Below are positions 9,334 to 16,856 of a stretch of DNA of 64,000 nt, piece by piece (the first letter of the stretch is position 1; the number at the start of each line of letters is the position of its first letter). A model generated the notes under the pieces. The model made no database searches and was not told the origin of the DNA. It worked only from the letters and a program-made list of their open reading frames with translations. The translations under genes and the position numbers were made by a program. The stretch is from Haloprofundus salilacus (lineage in GTDB: Archaea > Halobacteriota > Halobacteria > Halobacteriales > Haloferacaceae). The stretch is taken from contig NZ_CP083723.1 in NCBI RefSeq assembly GCF_020150815.1, positions 1,178,001 to 1,242,000 of the forward strand, written 5' to 3'.

Positions 9334-9708
9334 TTAGTCGTGACAGCAACCGCCGGCTTCGCCGCCGAAGTCGACGGCGAGCGTTTCGGAGATCGCCTCG
9401 TTGATCTCTTCGAGACGGTCCTGCAGGCGGTCCTGCGCTTCCAGATACTCGGCCATCGTTGGCAGCGAGTGGAGTTCCTGCTGGGCGCGCTGAACTTTCT
9501 GTAACTGCTGCTGGTTCGCCTCGCCCATCTGGCGGGCGACCATGAACTCCTCGCGGAGCTGTTCGAACTCCGAAATCTGCTGTTGGACTTCTTCGTCGTC
9601 CTCGACTGCGGCTTTCGCCTCCTCGAACGCTTCGTACTCGGGGAGGGCCGCGATAGCGTCGCCGAGTTCGCGGCCGAGTTCGTCCGTTCGCGCCGTCTCG
9701 ATGCTCAT
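9334..9708 (-). CDS. YlbF/YmcA family (DUF964) helical protein
   Basis: A 124-residue, almost wholly alpha-helical, Glu- and Gln-rich protein matching the YlbF/YmcA family. In Bacillus, relatives are part of an Fe-S-containing complex affecting RNase Y processing and development; the archaeal role is unknown. It ends GGEAGGCCHD, a Cys-Cys-His tail that could bind metal. This is interesting because Cys residues in bacterial YmcA/YlbF coordinate Fe-S clusters. It begins at ATG 9708 and is followed by repeat copy A. Confidence 0.8.
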   Translation of the reverse strand: MSIETARTDELGRELGDAIAALPEYEAFEEAKAAVEDDEEVQQQISEFEQLREEFMVARQMGEANQQQLQKVQRAQQELHSLPTMAEYLEAQDRLQDRLEEINEAISETLAVDFGGEAGGCCHD

Positions 9709-9773
9709 GGCCGCGCTTGGGCCCGAAGCGGTTTAGGCTTGCCGAATTTGGGTATCGACGTCCGTCTCTCCCC

Positions 9774-10190
9774 TTATCTCTCGTCGCCGAGGACCGCGCG
9801 GAGTTCGTCGTACACCTCGTGCCGGTTCGTCCCCTCCCACTGGTTCGACGCGGGCCAGAGATCGTATCCGTCGACCTCGCGCCGCGGTGCGAGGTGGACG
9901 TGGAAATGCGGAACAGACTGCTGGGCGGCCTCGCCGCTGGCGTGCAGCAGATTGACACCTGCGTAACCCGCTGTCTGCAGGCGGTGGGCGGCGCTCTGGG
10001 CGTGTTGGACGACGCCCGAGAGAACTTCCTCGGGGATATCGAAGAGATTCCGGTAGTGGTCGCGCGTGACGACGAGCACGTGGCCGGGCGTCTCCGGCGT
10101 TCGAGGCACGACGACGAGTGACTCGGACCGCTCGTCGAGGACGACGCCGGGGTCGTCGCCGTCGACGATAGCACAGAACGGACAGCTCAT
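9774..10190 (-). CDS. HIT family nucleotide hydrolase/transferase
   Basis: A 138-residue histidine-triad protein with the catalytic HxHxH motif in VPHFHVHLAP (residues ~93-102) and an N-terminal CPFC pair (residues 3-6), which with a downstream His can hold zinc in many HIT proteins. Family members hydrolyse nucleoside phosphoramidates or dinucleoside polyphosphates. Length is typical. It is 27 nt downstream of the esterase gene on the same strand. Confidence 0.93.
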   Translation of the reverse strand: MSCPFCAIVDGDDPGVVLDERSESLVVVPRTPETPGHVLVVTRDHYRNLFDIPEEVLSGVVQHAQSAAHRLQTAGYAGVNLLHASGEAAQQSVPHFHVHLAPRREVDGYDLWPASNQWEGTNRHEVYDELRAVLGDER

Positions 10191-10217
10191 CGCCCCAACG
10201 ATTCGGAGGTGAGTAGT

Positions 10218-10937
10218 TTACTGTTGCGGGACCTGTCGCTCGACAAACGAGACGAGTTCGTCGAGTTCGTCGCGCCCGACGCCGTGACCGGCCTCGTACA
10301 CCGAGAACGAGACGTCTGCACCGAGTTCTTCCAGCCGTTCTGCGGCCGCCTCGGCCCGCTGTGCGGGGATTATCTGGTCGGAACTACCCGCGCCGACGAA
10401 CACCGGCTTTCCGGTGAGATTCGGGGGTTCGAGGTCCGCGTGCGACTCGGCGAGGTAGCCGTGGAGCGCGACGACCCACGCGAACCGGTCGGGATTTTCC
10501 AACAGCAGCGCGAGACTCGTAATCGACCCCTGGCTGAACCCGAACAGTCCGAGGTTCCCCGTGTCGAGGTCGTACGCCTCGACGGCGGCGTCGATGCTCT
10601 CCGAGACCAGATCTATACTCCGGCGGAACTCTTCGGCGTGCGGTTGACTCCGGTGGAGACCGCCTGCGGACATATCGAGTTCGTACCACGTGTACCCGCC
10701 GCGGTACTGCTCTGCAGCACCGCGAGCCTCCGCCTCACTCTGCTCGGCGGAGACACCCATCAGCCGGTCCGGAGCGCGTAAGCTGACGACGTGCAGCGTG
10801 TCGGGCAACTGTCGGGCGATGGGGAGCAGGTCCTCTTCGTCGGCACCGCGACCGTGGAGGACGAAGACGGCGGGCGCGGGACTGTCGCTCGACGATTCGG
10901 GTTCGACGTGTACGTGTTCCAACGGAATGTTGGCCAT
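10218..10937 (-). CDS. Alpha/beta hydrolase, phospholipase/carboxylesterase family
   Basis: A 239-residue serine hydrolase. VFVLHGRGADEEDLLPIA (residues ~25-42) holds the oxyanion HG motif, GLFGFSQGS (~131-139) is the nucleophile elbow with the catalytic Ser, and GAGSSDQIIP (~187-196) and AGHGVG (~217-222) supply the Asp and His. This is the carboxylesterase/acyl-thioesterase-type family (COG0400). ATG 10937 is preceded by non-coding sequence. It probably shares a transcript with the HIT gene. Substrate unknown. Confidence 0.9.
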   Translation of the reverse strand: MANIPLEHVHVEPESSSDSPAPAVFVLHGRGADEEDLLPIARQLPDTLHVVSLRAPDRLMGVSAEQSEAEARGAAEQYRGGYTWYELDMSAGGLHRSQPHAEEFRRSIDLVSESIDAAVEAYDLDTGNLGLFGFSQGSITSLALLLENPDRFAWVVALHGYLAESHADLEPPNLTGKPVFVGAGSSDQIIPAQRAEAAAERLEELGADVSFSVYEAGHGVGRDELDELVSFVERQVPQQ

Positions 10938-11037
10938 CGAGCCGACCTATGCACGCGCCGCCCTTCAATCGGGGAGTGACGCGTACGTAACCGGTCGCCA
11001 CCTCTCGGGGACGCCTCGGCGAGACTTTCGCGACAGT

Positions 11038-11229
11038 TTAGCTGACGCCGAGCACCCTCCCGCAGCTCTTGCAGCGCCAGAGGTCTTTCGTCCCCGCGCC
11101 GAGAATCACGCGCGGCGGGTCCACGGCGTCGTCGAGTTCGAGATCAGCGACTTCGTGTTCGTGCTCGACGTCGTCGGTCGTCTCGATGCCTGCCCCGCAG
11201 TCTGGACACTGAACTGGTTCGGTGGACAT
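11038..11229 (-). CDS. Small zinc-ribbon protein
   Basis: A 63-residue acidic protein with two CxxC pairs, CPDCGAG (residues ~8-14) and CKSCGR (~53-58), separated by a His/Glu-rich segment (DDVEHEHEVADLELDD). The spacing fits one zinc ribbon formed by the two ends of the chain. It starts at ATG 11229 with MSTEPVQ. The in-frame sequence further upstream is Arg-rich and not convincing. Function unknown; such microproteins may bind nucleic acid or protein partners. Confidence 0.75.
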   Translation of the reverse strand: MSTEPVQCPDCGAGIETTDDVEHEHEVADLELDDAVDPPRVILGAGTKDLWRCKSCGRVLGVS

Positions 11230-11385
11230 GTGACTACTACGACATGCGTGCTCATGATATCCACGGTGTCTGGTGCCACTGCCGAACATCCGTCGTAGTC
11301 GACCGCGCGGGTAAGCGTACCGCAGCGACTGCGCTCGAACCACAGAAACGCCGAGGTTAAACGTCCCGACGCGCAAGAGTGGCCA

Positions 11386-12432
11386 ATGAGCCAGGACGCC
11401 TACTCCGAGGGGGACCTCCGGAACACAGGCATGGCCCTCCGCCACGACCGCGAGTGGGACTACGAACTCGAACGCATCATCGACGAAATCGAGAAACGCG
11501 ACGCGACGAAAGTTGGGTTACAGTTCCCCGAAGGCCTGAAACGCCGCGGCCCGGCCGTCGCGGACGACCTTCGGCAACTCTGTGACGACGACGTGACGTT
11601 CCTCCTCTCCGGACAGCCGTGTTACGGCGCGTGCGACCTCGACACCTACCTGATGCGCCGAACCGACGTGTTCGTCCACTTCGGTCACTCGCCGATGAAG
11701 GAGTCGGACAAGATCATCTACGTGCCGCTCTTCTCGAATGTCGATCCCTTCCCCATCATGGAGGAGTCACTAGAGGAACTCGACGACCCCGGGGAGAACC
11801 CCGACGTGGGTCTCGTCACGACGGCCCAGCACATGAACCTCTTCGGGGACATGTGCGAGTGGCTCGAAGAACGCGGTTTCGAGGTCCACACCCGCCGCGG
11901 CGACGACCGACTCACCCACGAGGGGCAGGTATTGGGCTGTAACTACGCCTCCGCCGACATCGACGCTGATCAGGTGCTGTACGTCGGCGGCGGAAAGTTC
12001 CACCCGCTCGGACTGGCGATGGAACACCCCGACAAGAACGTCGTCATCGCCGACCCCGTCAACAACGTCGTCACCATCGCCGACACCGAGAAGTTCCTCA
12101 AGCAGCGCTACGGCGCGGTTCACCGCGCGATGGACGCCGAGAAGTGGGGCGTCATCTTCTGCACCAAAATCGGGCAGGGTCGCTGGGAGATCGCCGAGGA
12201 AATCGTCGAGGAGAACGACAACGCCTACCTCATCACCATGGACGAGGTGACGCCGGACCGCCTGCGCAACTTCGACATGGACGCGTTCGTCAACACCGGC
12301 TGTCCGCGCATCACCACCGACGACGGCCCGCGCTTCCACAAGCCGATGCTGACGCCCGGTGAGTACGAGATCGCCGTCGGCAACGAACCGCTCGAAAATC
12401 TGGAGTTCGACACGTTCCACGGCACGTGGTGA
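11386..12432 (+). CDS. dph2: Diphthamide biosynthesis enzyme Dph2 (2-(3-amino-3-carboxypropyl)histidine synthase)
   Basis: A 348-residue non-canonical radical SAM enzyme that transfers the 3-amino-3-carboxypropyl group of SAM to a histidine of elongation factor 2, the first step of diphthamide synthesis. The three Cys for the [4Fe-4S] cluster lie in GQPCYGACDL (residues ~75-84), LGCNYAS (~184-190) and NTGCPRI (~303-309), in the three-domain order of archaeal Dph2. ATG 11386 gives MSQDAYS. It is monocistronic, flanked by gaps. Confidence 0.95.
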   Translation: MSQDAYSEGDLRNTGMALRHDREWDYELERIIDEIEKRDATKVGLQFPEGLKRRGPAVADDLRQLCDDDVTFLLSGQPCYGACDLDTYLMRRTDVFVHFGHSPMKESDKIIYVPLFSNVDPFPIMEESLEELDDPGENPDVGLVTTAQHMNLFGDMCEWLEERGFEVHTRRGDDRLTHEGQVLGCNYASADIDADQVLYVGGGKFHPLGLAMEHPDKNVVIADPVNNVVTIADTEKFLKQRYGAVHRAMDAEKWGVIFCTKIGQGRWEIAEEIVEENDNAYLITMDEVTPDRLRNFDMDAFVNTGCPRITTDDGPRFHKPMLTPGEYEIAVGNEPLENLEFDTFHGTW

Positions 12433-12516
12433 GGTTGGCACTCCCCCTTCGCAGTCGAGTGAGCACCTGCCCGTAGGTCCACAACACATTTCACCCCGCT
12501 GTTCTTTTCCTCACGT

Positions 12517-13059
12517 ATGGTCTCCAGACGCAGCCTCCGTCTCGCGGGGTCGGTGACGGTCGCGCTCGCCGCGCTCGCCGGCGTTGCCGCCGCACAACAG
12601 CCACCCTCGACTCCCAGTGCACCGCAGATCTCGCCGCTCGCGACCTTCGCGGCTTCGCTAATCATCAACCTCCTCATCGGCGGACTCGTCATCGCCGTCG
12701 CGCCGAACTACCTCCGCCGAACCACCGCCCGCGTCCGCAACGACCCCGTCTCGACGTTTCTCTGGGGTCTCCTCACGTTCGTGGCGCTGCTCGTCGGTTC
12801 CATCCTCATCATCACGATGATCGTCACGATTCCGGCGATGCTGATACTCGGTATCGTCGGTAATGTCATCGTGAGCGTCACTCTCGGGATGGTCGTCGCG
12901 GGCGGCGTGGTCGACGATAGCCTGTTCAAGGCGCTCGTGGTCGGCGTTCTCATCGTCTCGCTCGTCGGTCTCATCCCGATTCTCGGCGGCCTCGTAAACT
13001 TCGTCCTCGGGATGATGGGCGGCGGCGCGATGGTCAACGAGTTCCGCGACGGCCGCTGA
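12517..13059 (+). CDS. Predicted membrane protein with signal peptide
   Basis: A 180-residue protein with an N-terminal signal-like segment (SLRLAGSVTVALAALAGVAAA, in pieces within residues ~6-26), a short Pro/Ser/Gln-rich linker, and four hydrophobic helices (about 45-65, 80-103, 105-130 and 135-165). A soluble RRTTARVRNDP loop follows the first. Its organisation resembles halobacterial polytopic proteins placed near bactofilin genes, but I do not recognise a named family. It starts at ATG 12517. Confidence 0.75.
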   Translation: MVSRRSLRLAGSVTVALAALAGVAAAQQPPSTPSAPQISPLATFAASLIINLLIGGLVIAVAPNYLRRTTARVRNDPVSTFLWGLLTFVALLVGSILIITMIVTIPAMLILGIVGNVIVSVTLGMVVAGGVVDDSLFKALVVGVLIVSLVGLIPILGGLVNFVLGMMGGGAMVNEFRDGR

Positions 13060-13100
13060 ACGCGGGTTTAGTTCCCGTTTTCCGAACTTCCCCTCTCGAC

Positions 13101-13532
13101 TCAGTAGCGTTCGCCCTCGTACTCGACGGTGTACGGTCCGCTTACGTCGAAAAAGGAACCAGTCATTATCGACTTCGCCGGTAAGTCGGACCGTCTCGAC
13201 GCTATCCTCGAAGAACGGAAGCGTGTTACGCAGTTCGGACCGCCGGACCGCCTGTTCGGGGACATCTCTTTGCACCTCTTCGTCGGCTTCGTCTTCCAGC
13301 CGCGAGACGACGTACGCGGCCCGATAACTCTCCTCACCCTGTATCGCCTCGGGTTCAACGGTCACCGTCTCGCCGTCGCGGGCCAGTTCGACGACACCCT
13401 CGGTCGGTACCAACGCCAGCGAGTCCCGACCGACTCGAACCGGGCGGCGAGGCCCGTCTTGTTCTCGTAGCTCTGTCCTTCGAACCAACCGTCGGTCTTG
13501 AAGGCATACTCGCTGCCGCCGAGTCCGCCGGC
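13101..13532 (-). pseudogene. Degraded gene with frameshift, haloarchaeal hypothetical
   Basis: One minus frame (start TTG 13488) carries protein-like acidic sequence, such as GVVELARDGETVTVEPEAIQ and NTLPFFEDSVETVRLTGEVD, ending in DNDWFLF. The natural C-terminus FDVSGPYTVEYEGERY lies in another frame and stops at 13101. Removing one A from the A5 run at 13150-13154 joins them. The 5' end is unclear: a third frame just upstream (13532-13450) also looks protein-like (SEYAFKTDGWFEGQSYENK), but it has no start codon. I recognise no function. Confidence 0.6.
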
Positions 13533-13542
13533 TCAGAAATCT

Positions 13543-13692
13543 TCAGTCCGTCTTCACGAACTCAACGAGGTGAACCATCGGTTCGCTGCCGCAGTTCGAT
13601 TGGTGTCCTTTGATAGCGTCGTACACGTCGTCGACGTCACCCGCTATCGTCGTCTCGAACGAACACCCGGTACACTCCAGTTCGTACGGCAT
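13543..13692 (-). CDS. 49-residue zinc-finger-like microprotein
   Basis: It starts MPYELECTGCSFETT and ends EPMVHLVEFVKTD. The CxxC at residues 7-10, followed by GHQSNCGSE (~33-41), gives a C-C-H-C metal site reminiscent of DUF1059-type small proteins. Its ATG shares one base with the TGA of the HalOD1 gene (TGATG overlap), which indicates translational coupling. No function is known. Confidence 0.75.
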   Translation of the reverse strand: MPYELECTGCSFETTIAGDVDDVYDAIKGHQSNCGSEPMVHLVEFVKTD

Positions 13693-13976
13693 CAGCGTGG
13701 CGACGACAGTTCCGAGTCCGGCCTCTCCGGCTGTTTCGAGATGTCTACCGTGTCTCCATCGACAGTCACCTCGTAGCCGTGGTAGGTGAACGAGTGGGAC
13801 GCCGATGGCCGGCCGACGTTTTCGGATGCCGATGCAAACAGCGATCGGCGCGGCTCCGGACCGACCGCCTCGTACAGCGGAACGAGGTCTAGTGGATCGA
13901 CTCCCTCACGGTCGGCGACTGCCGTAACGATCTGTTCGCAAATGCTCTCTGAATGGCGTTCGGCGGAGGTACTCAT
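13692..13976 (-). CDS. HalOD1 output-domain protein
   Basis: A 94-residue single-domain protein. AVADREGVDPLDLVPLYEAV (residues ~19-38) and SHSFTYHGYEVTVDGDTVDI (~60-79) match the halobacterial output domain 1, found alone or as the output module of haloarchaeal response regulators. It starts at ATG 13976 and overlaps the zinc microprotein gene. It probably works in signal transduction; the partner is unknown. Confidence 0.85.
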   Translation of the reverse strand: MSTSAERHSESICEQIVTAVADREGVDPLDLVPLYEAVGPEPRRSLFASASENVGRPSASHSFTYHGYEVTVDGDTVDISKQPERPDSELSSPR

Positions 13977-14152
13977 AGCAACTAATCACACTTCAGTTCA
14001 GTAAATAGTTTACCGATAGGAACGTTCAGTATGTGTCGCAAGAAACATGGTTTACGCTCGTTTCTGGCGCACCGAACGAATCTGTCGAGTATCTCAGCTT
14101 CAACGACAGAATCTGAACTGATGTCCGTCGGTCGACCGTCGTCGACGACGGT

Positions 14153-14620
14153 TCAGTCTCCGAAGAGCGTCGAGGGACGCGCGTACTCGCTTCGGATGAG
14201 AATCTCGTCGTTGACAACGAGGTCATAGCTGTCGATGGTCTCTGCGATGCGAGTGATATCGTCGTTCGACGCGCCGACGACCTGCACGTGGATGTTTCCC
14301 TCGCCGGTCATCATCTCGAGGACGTTCACCACGCCGTCGACTTCGAATATCTTCTCGATGAGCGCGCTTCGATTGGCGATGGGTGCGGTACAGACGAACA
14401 GCACTCGAAGCGGTTGCCCGGCCTTCTCGTAGTCGATTTCGGTGTGATATCCCTTGATGATGCCGTTCGCCTCCAGTCGCCTGATTCGCTTTCCGACCGT
14501 GCTCGCCGACACCCCGACACGCTCGCTGATGTCCGCGTTCGTGTTGTTTCGTGCGTCATCCTGTAACGCGTGGAGAATTTCGCGGTCTACTGTATCTAAT
14601 TCGGCGTCGGTCACATACAA
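14153..14620 (-). CDS. Lrp/AsnC family transcription regulator
   Basis: A 155-residue regulator. The N-terminal HTH (residues ~6-55; ILHALQDDARNNTNADISER, then VSASTVGKRIRRLEANGIIKGY) is followed by a RAM/AsnC ligand-binding domain (~65-145; RVLFVCTAPI, NVLEMMTGEGNIHVQVVG). Such proteins sense amino acids or related metabolites as octamers. It starts at ATG 14620. The intergenic region before it contains a phased GTTCGA-word array shared with the divergent RHH gene. Confidence 0.93.
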   Translation of the reverse strand: MYVTDAELDTVDREILHALQDDARNNTNADISERVGVSASTVGKRIRRLEANGIIKGYHTEIDYEKAGQPLRVLFVCTAPIANRSALIEKIFEVDGVVNVLEMMTGEGNIHVQVVGASNDDITRIAETIDSYDLVVNDEILIRSEYARPSTLFGD

Positions 14621-14720
14621 ACACGTTCGACGCAGCGTAAAAATAGTGCCCTGGTTCTATCAAGCCCGACGTTTTTCGACGAGCAACGGGCCGTTTCTCC
14701 GGTCTGTCTATGCGCCCCTC

Positions 14721-14829
14721 GTTCGACCCTCGTTGACCTCGTTCGGCACTGTTCGACCCCCGTTCAACCCCCCCTTCGACTCCGTTCGAACCTGTCAGGA
14801 CCTGTCGGGTCTCGTTCGATCTTTCGACG
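14721..14829. repeat. Phased GTTCGA-like word array
   Basis: Between the divergent Lrp and RHH genes, GTTCGACC-like words begin at 14721, 14732, 14741, 14751 and 14762. Weaker or further copies occur near 14775, 14784 (palindromic GTTCGAAC), 14814 and 14823. The spacing is mostly 9-12 bp, close to one helical turn. The rest of the 312-bp gap has no gene. It may be a regulator-binding array or simple low-complexity DNA. Confidence 0.45.
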
Positions 14830-14932
14830 CCTCTCCACGGGTCGCTCGCGCGACCGCCACCGCAGAACTCGGGCAGGAGCACCGCTGCTGTCGAGGAAAC
14901 AGCTTTACCCCCGGCCACTCGTAGCGGAGGGC

Positions 14933-15502
14933 ATGCCGACGAACCGGTTGACGATCTCGCTCGACGAGGAGGCGGAGGCGGCGCTCGACGACCTGGTCGG
15001 ACGGACCGACACGTCGCGAAGCGAGGTCGTCCGCCGGGCGCTAACGTTCTACGCCGCGAACTTCGAGGCGGCGACCGCCGACGCCGGGCCCAACCTCGAA
15101 GCGTACCACCAGTTGCTCTCCTCGGGCGAACACGTCCTGCTCGACGTGGACTTCCTGCACTGTTTTCTCGACTACGTCGAAGCCGAGGACGGCACGCCCG
15201 ACCCCGACTTTCTCGCCGCCGCCAACCGCGTCGCCGACTACCACGCCCACGAGTACGAACGGCGGTTCGTCTCTCTCGGCGAACTGCTCGACTGGCTCTC
15301 GTTCTGCGGATTTCTCACGGTCCGCCGGACCGAAGGGAGCGTCGACGGCCGCACCTACCACGTTGTCTTCCCCTCGGAGTCGGTCAAGTGGTTCATGCTC
15401 GGGTTCATCGACCGCTCCACCACCGACCTCTCGTTCGACCTCGCCATCAACGAGGGCGTCTCGAAGGTGCTGTTGACGGAGACGCGAAAGTCGAGAACGT
15501 AA
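14933..15502 (+). CDS. Ribbon-helix-helix (CopG-like) regulator with C-terminal domain
   Basis: A 189-residue protein. Residues ~4-45 (RLTISLDEEAEAALDDLVGR, then TSRSEVVRRALTFYAANF) form a CopG-type ribbon-helix-helix DNA-binding domain. Residues ~55-185 are a separate alpha/beta domain with LLSSGEHVLLDVDFLHCFLD and VFPSESVKWFMLGFIDRS, which I cannot name but which resembles the sensing domain of haloarchaeal RHH proteins. The phased array upstream is a candidate target. Confidence 0.8.
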   Translation: MPTNRLTISLDEEAEAALDDLVGRTDTSRSEVVRRALTFYAANFEAATADAGPNLEAYHQLLSSGEHVLLDVDFLHCFLDYVEAEDGTPDPDFLAAANRVADYHAHEYERRFVSLGELLDWLSFCGFLTVRRTEGSVDGRTYHVVFPSESVKWFMLGFIDRSTTDLSFDLAINEGVSKVLLTETRKSRT

Positions 15503-15647
15503 CGAGGACGCGACGGCGGGGAGCGGAGACACGACCGACGGAGCCGGCAGGGACGTTCACAATCGTTCATACTGGACGCGCATTCGGTGTTCGCCTGTCT
15601 CAACAACCCTTTTGAGGCGGAACGGGGACTGTGGCAGTGTATCTCGC

Positions 15648-16856
15648 ATGTCATTCGTACGCAGACTCCGTTCGATAGGTCCCGGCGCGATGGTCGCAGC
15701 GGCGTTCATCGGTCCGGGGACGGTAACGACGGCGAGCGTAACCGGCGCGCAGTTCGGCTACGCGCTCGTCTGGACGATCCTGTTTTCCATCGTCGCGACG
15801 ATAATCCTCCAGGAGATGAGCGCCCGGTTGGGTCTCGTCTCCCGAGAAGGACTCGGCGAGGCGCTGCGCAACCAGTTCGACAACGAGGTGGCCAAGTGGA
15901 CTTCCATCGTGCTCGTCGTCTCGGCCATCGGCGTCGGCACCGCCGCCTACGAGGCCGGGAACATCCTCGGCGGCGCGGCGGGGTTGGAGACGATTACAGG
16001 CGTGAGCGCGACGGTGTGGGGCGTCCTGATAGGTGTCGTCGCGGGCGCGCTCCTCTACACCGGCAAGTACAAGTTCATCGAGCGGGCGCTCGTCGGTCTC
16101 GTCGCGCTCATGGCCGTCTCGTTTCTCGCCTCGGCGGTGCTCATCGGTCCCGACCTCGGCGCGCTGGCGCTCGGCTTCGTCCCGGCCGTCCCCACCGGGT
16201 CGCTGGTTCTTATCACGGGTCTCATTGGGACGACCATCGTCGGCTACAACCTCTTTCTCCACGCGAGCAACGTCCAGGAACGCTGGGCCGGTCCCGGAGA
16301 GCTCTCGGAGTGTCGAACGGACACGGTGCTGTCCATCGTCGTCGGCGGACTCATCACCGTCGCCATCCTCGTGACGGCGGCCGCCGCGTTCCCCGTCGGC
16401 ACGGAGATAGACGACGTCGGCCAGATGGCCGAACAGCTCCGACCCATCGCCGGTCCGTACGCGACGTTGTTCTTCAGCATCGGCCTGTTCGCGGCAGGGT
16501 TCACGAGCGCGACGACCGCTCCGCTCGCGGGCGCGTACGCCACCGCGGGAGCGCTCGGCTGGGAGGCGGACCTCTCCGACACGAAGTTCCGCGCCGTCTG
16601 GGCGGTCATCCTCCTCGTCGGCGTCTCGTCGGTCCTCCTCGGCGGGAGTCCGGTGCAGATAATCCTGTTCGCACAGGTCGTCAACGGGGTCCTGCTCCCC
16701 ATCGTCGCCATCTTCCTCATCGTGGCGATGAACTCCGATTCGCTGCTCGGCGAGTACACGAACGGGACAACGGCAAACGTCCTCGGCGGCATCGTGACCG
16801 CAATCGTCGTCTGGCTCGGGATTCGGACGCTGCTCTCGGTGGCGGGGGTGCTCTGA
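15648..16856 (+). CDS. Nramp-related transporter, hyuAB-linked
   Basis: A 402-residue, 11-helix protein of the Nramp fold, starting MSFVRRLRSIGPGAMVAAAF at ATG 15648. The TM1 DPGN motif reads GPGTVT (residues ~22-27) and the TM6 MPHN motif reads VGYN in TTIVGYNLFLHASN (~196-209), so the acidic, Met and His metal ligands are replaced. Its TGA is immediately followed by the GTG of hyuA, so the three genes form one operon. I infer uptake of the HyuAB substrate or its product rather than a divalent metal. Confidence 0.85.
   Translation: MSFVRRLRSIGPGAMVAAAFIGPGTVTTASVTGAQFGYALVWTILFSIVATIILQEMSARLGLVSREGLGEALRNQFDNEVAKWTSIVLVVSAIGVGTAAYEAGNILGGAAGLETITGVSATVWGVLIGVVAGALLYTGKYKFIERALVGLVALMAVSFLASAVLIGPDLGALALGFVPAVPTGSLVLITGLIGTTIVGYNLFLHASNVQERWAGPGELSECRTDTVLSIVVGGLITVAILVTAAAAFPVGTEIDDVGQMAEQLRPIAGPYATLFFSIGLFAAGFTSATTAPLAGAYATAGALGWEADLSDTKFRAVWAVILLVGVSSVLLGGSPVQIILFAQVVNGVLLPIVAIFLIVAMNSDSLLGEYTNGTTANVLGGIVTAIVVWLGIRTLLSVAGVL

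Noticed and set aside
13129-13470. Plus-strand frame over the degraded gene
   Set aside because: The minus-strand frame is strongly acidic and has natural ends. The plus frame has mixed codon use and no motif.
14721-14829. Array read as CRISPR repeats
   Set aside because: Units are about 10 bp apart with no spacer of constant length, and the words are too short.
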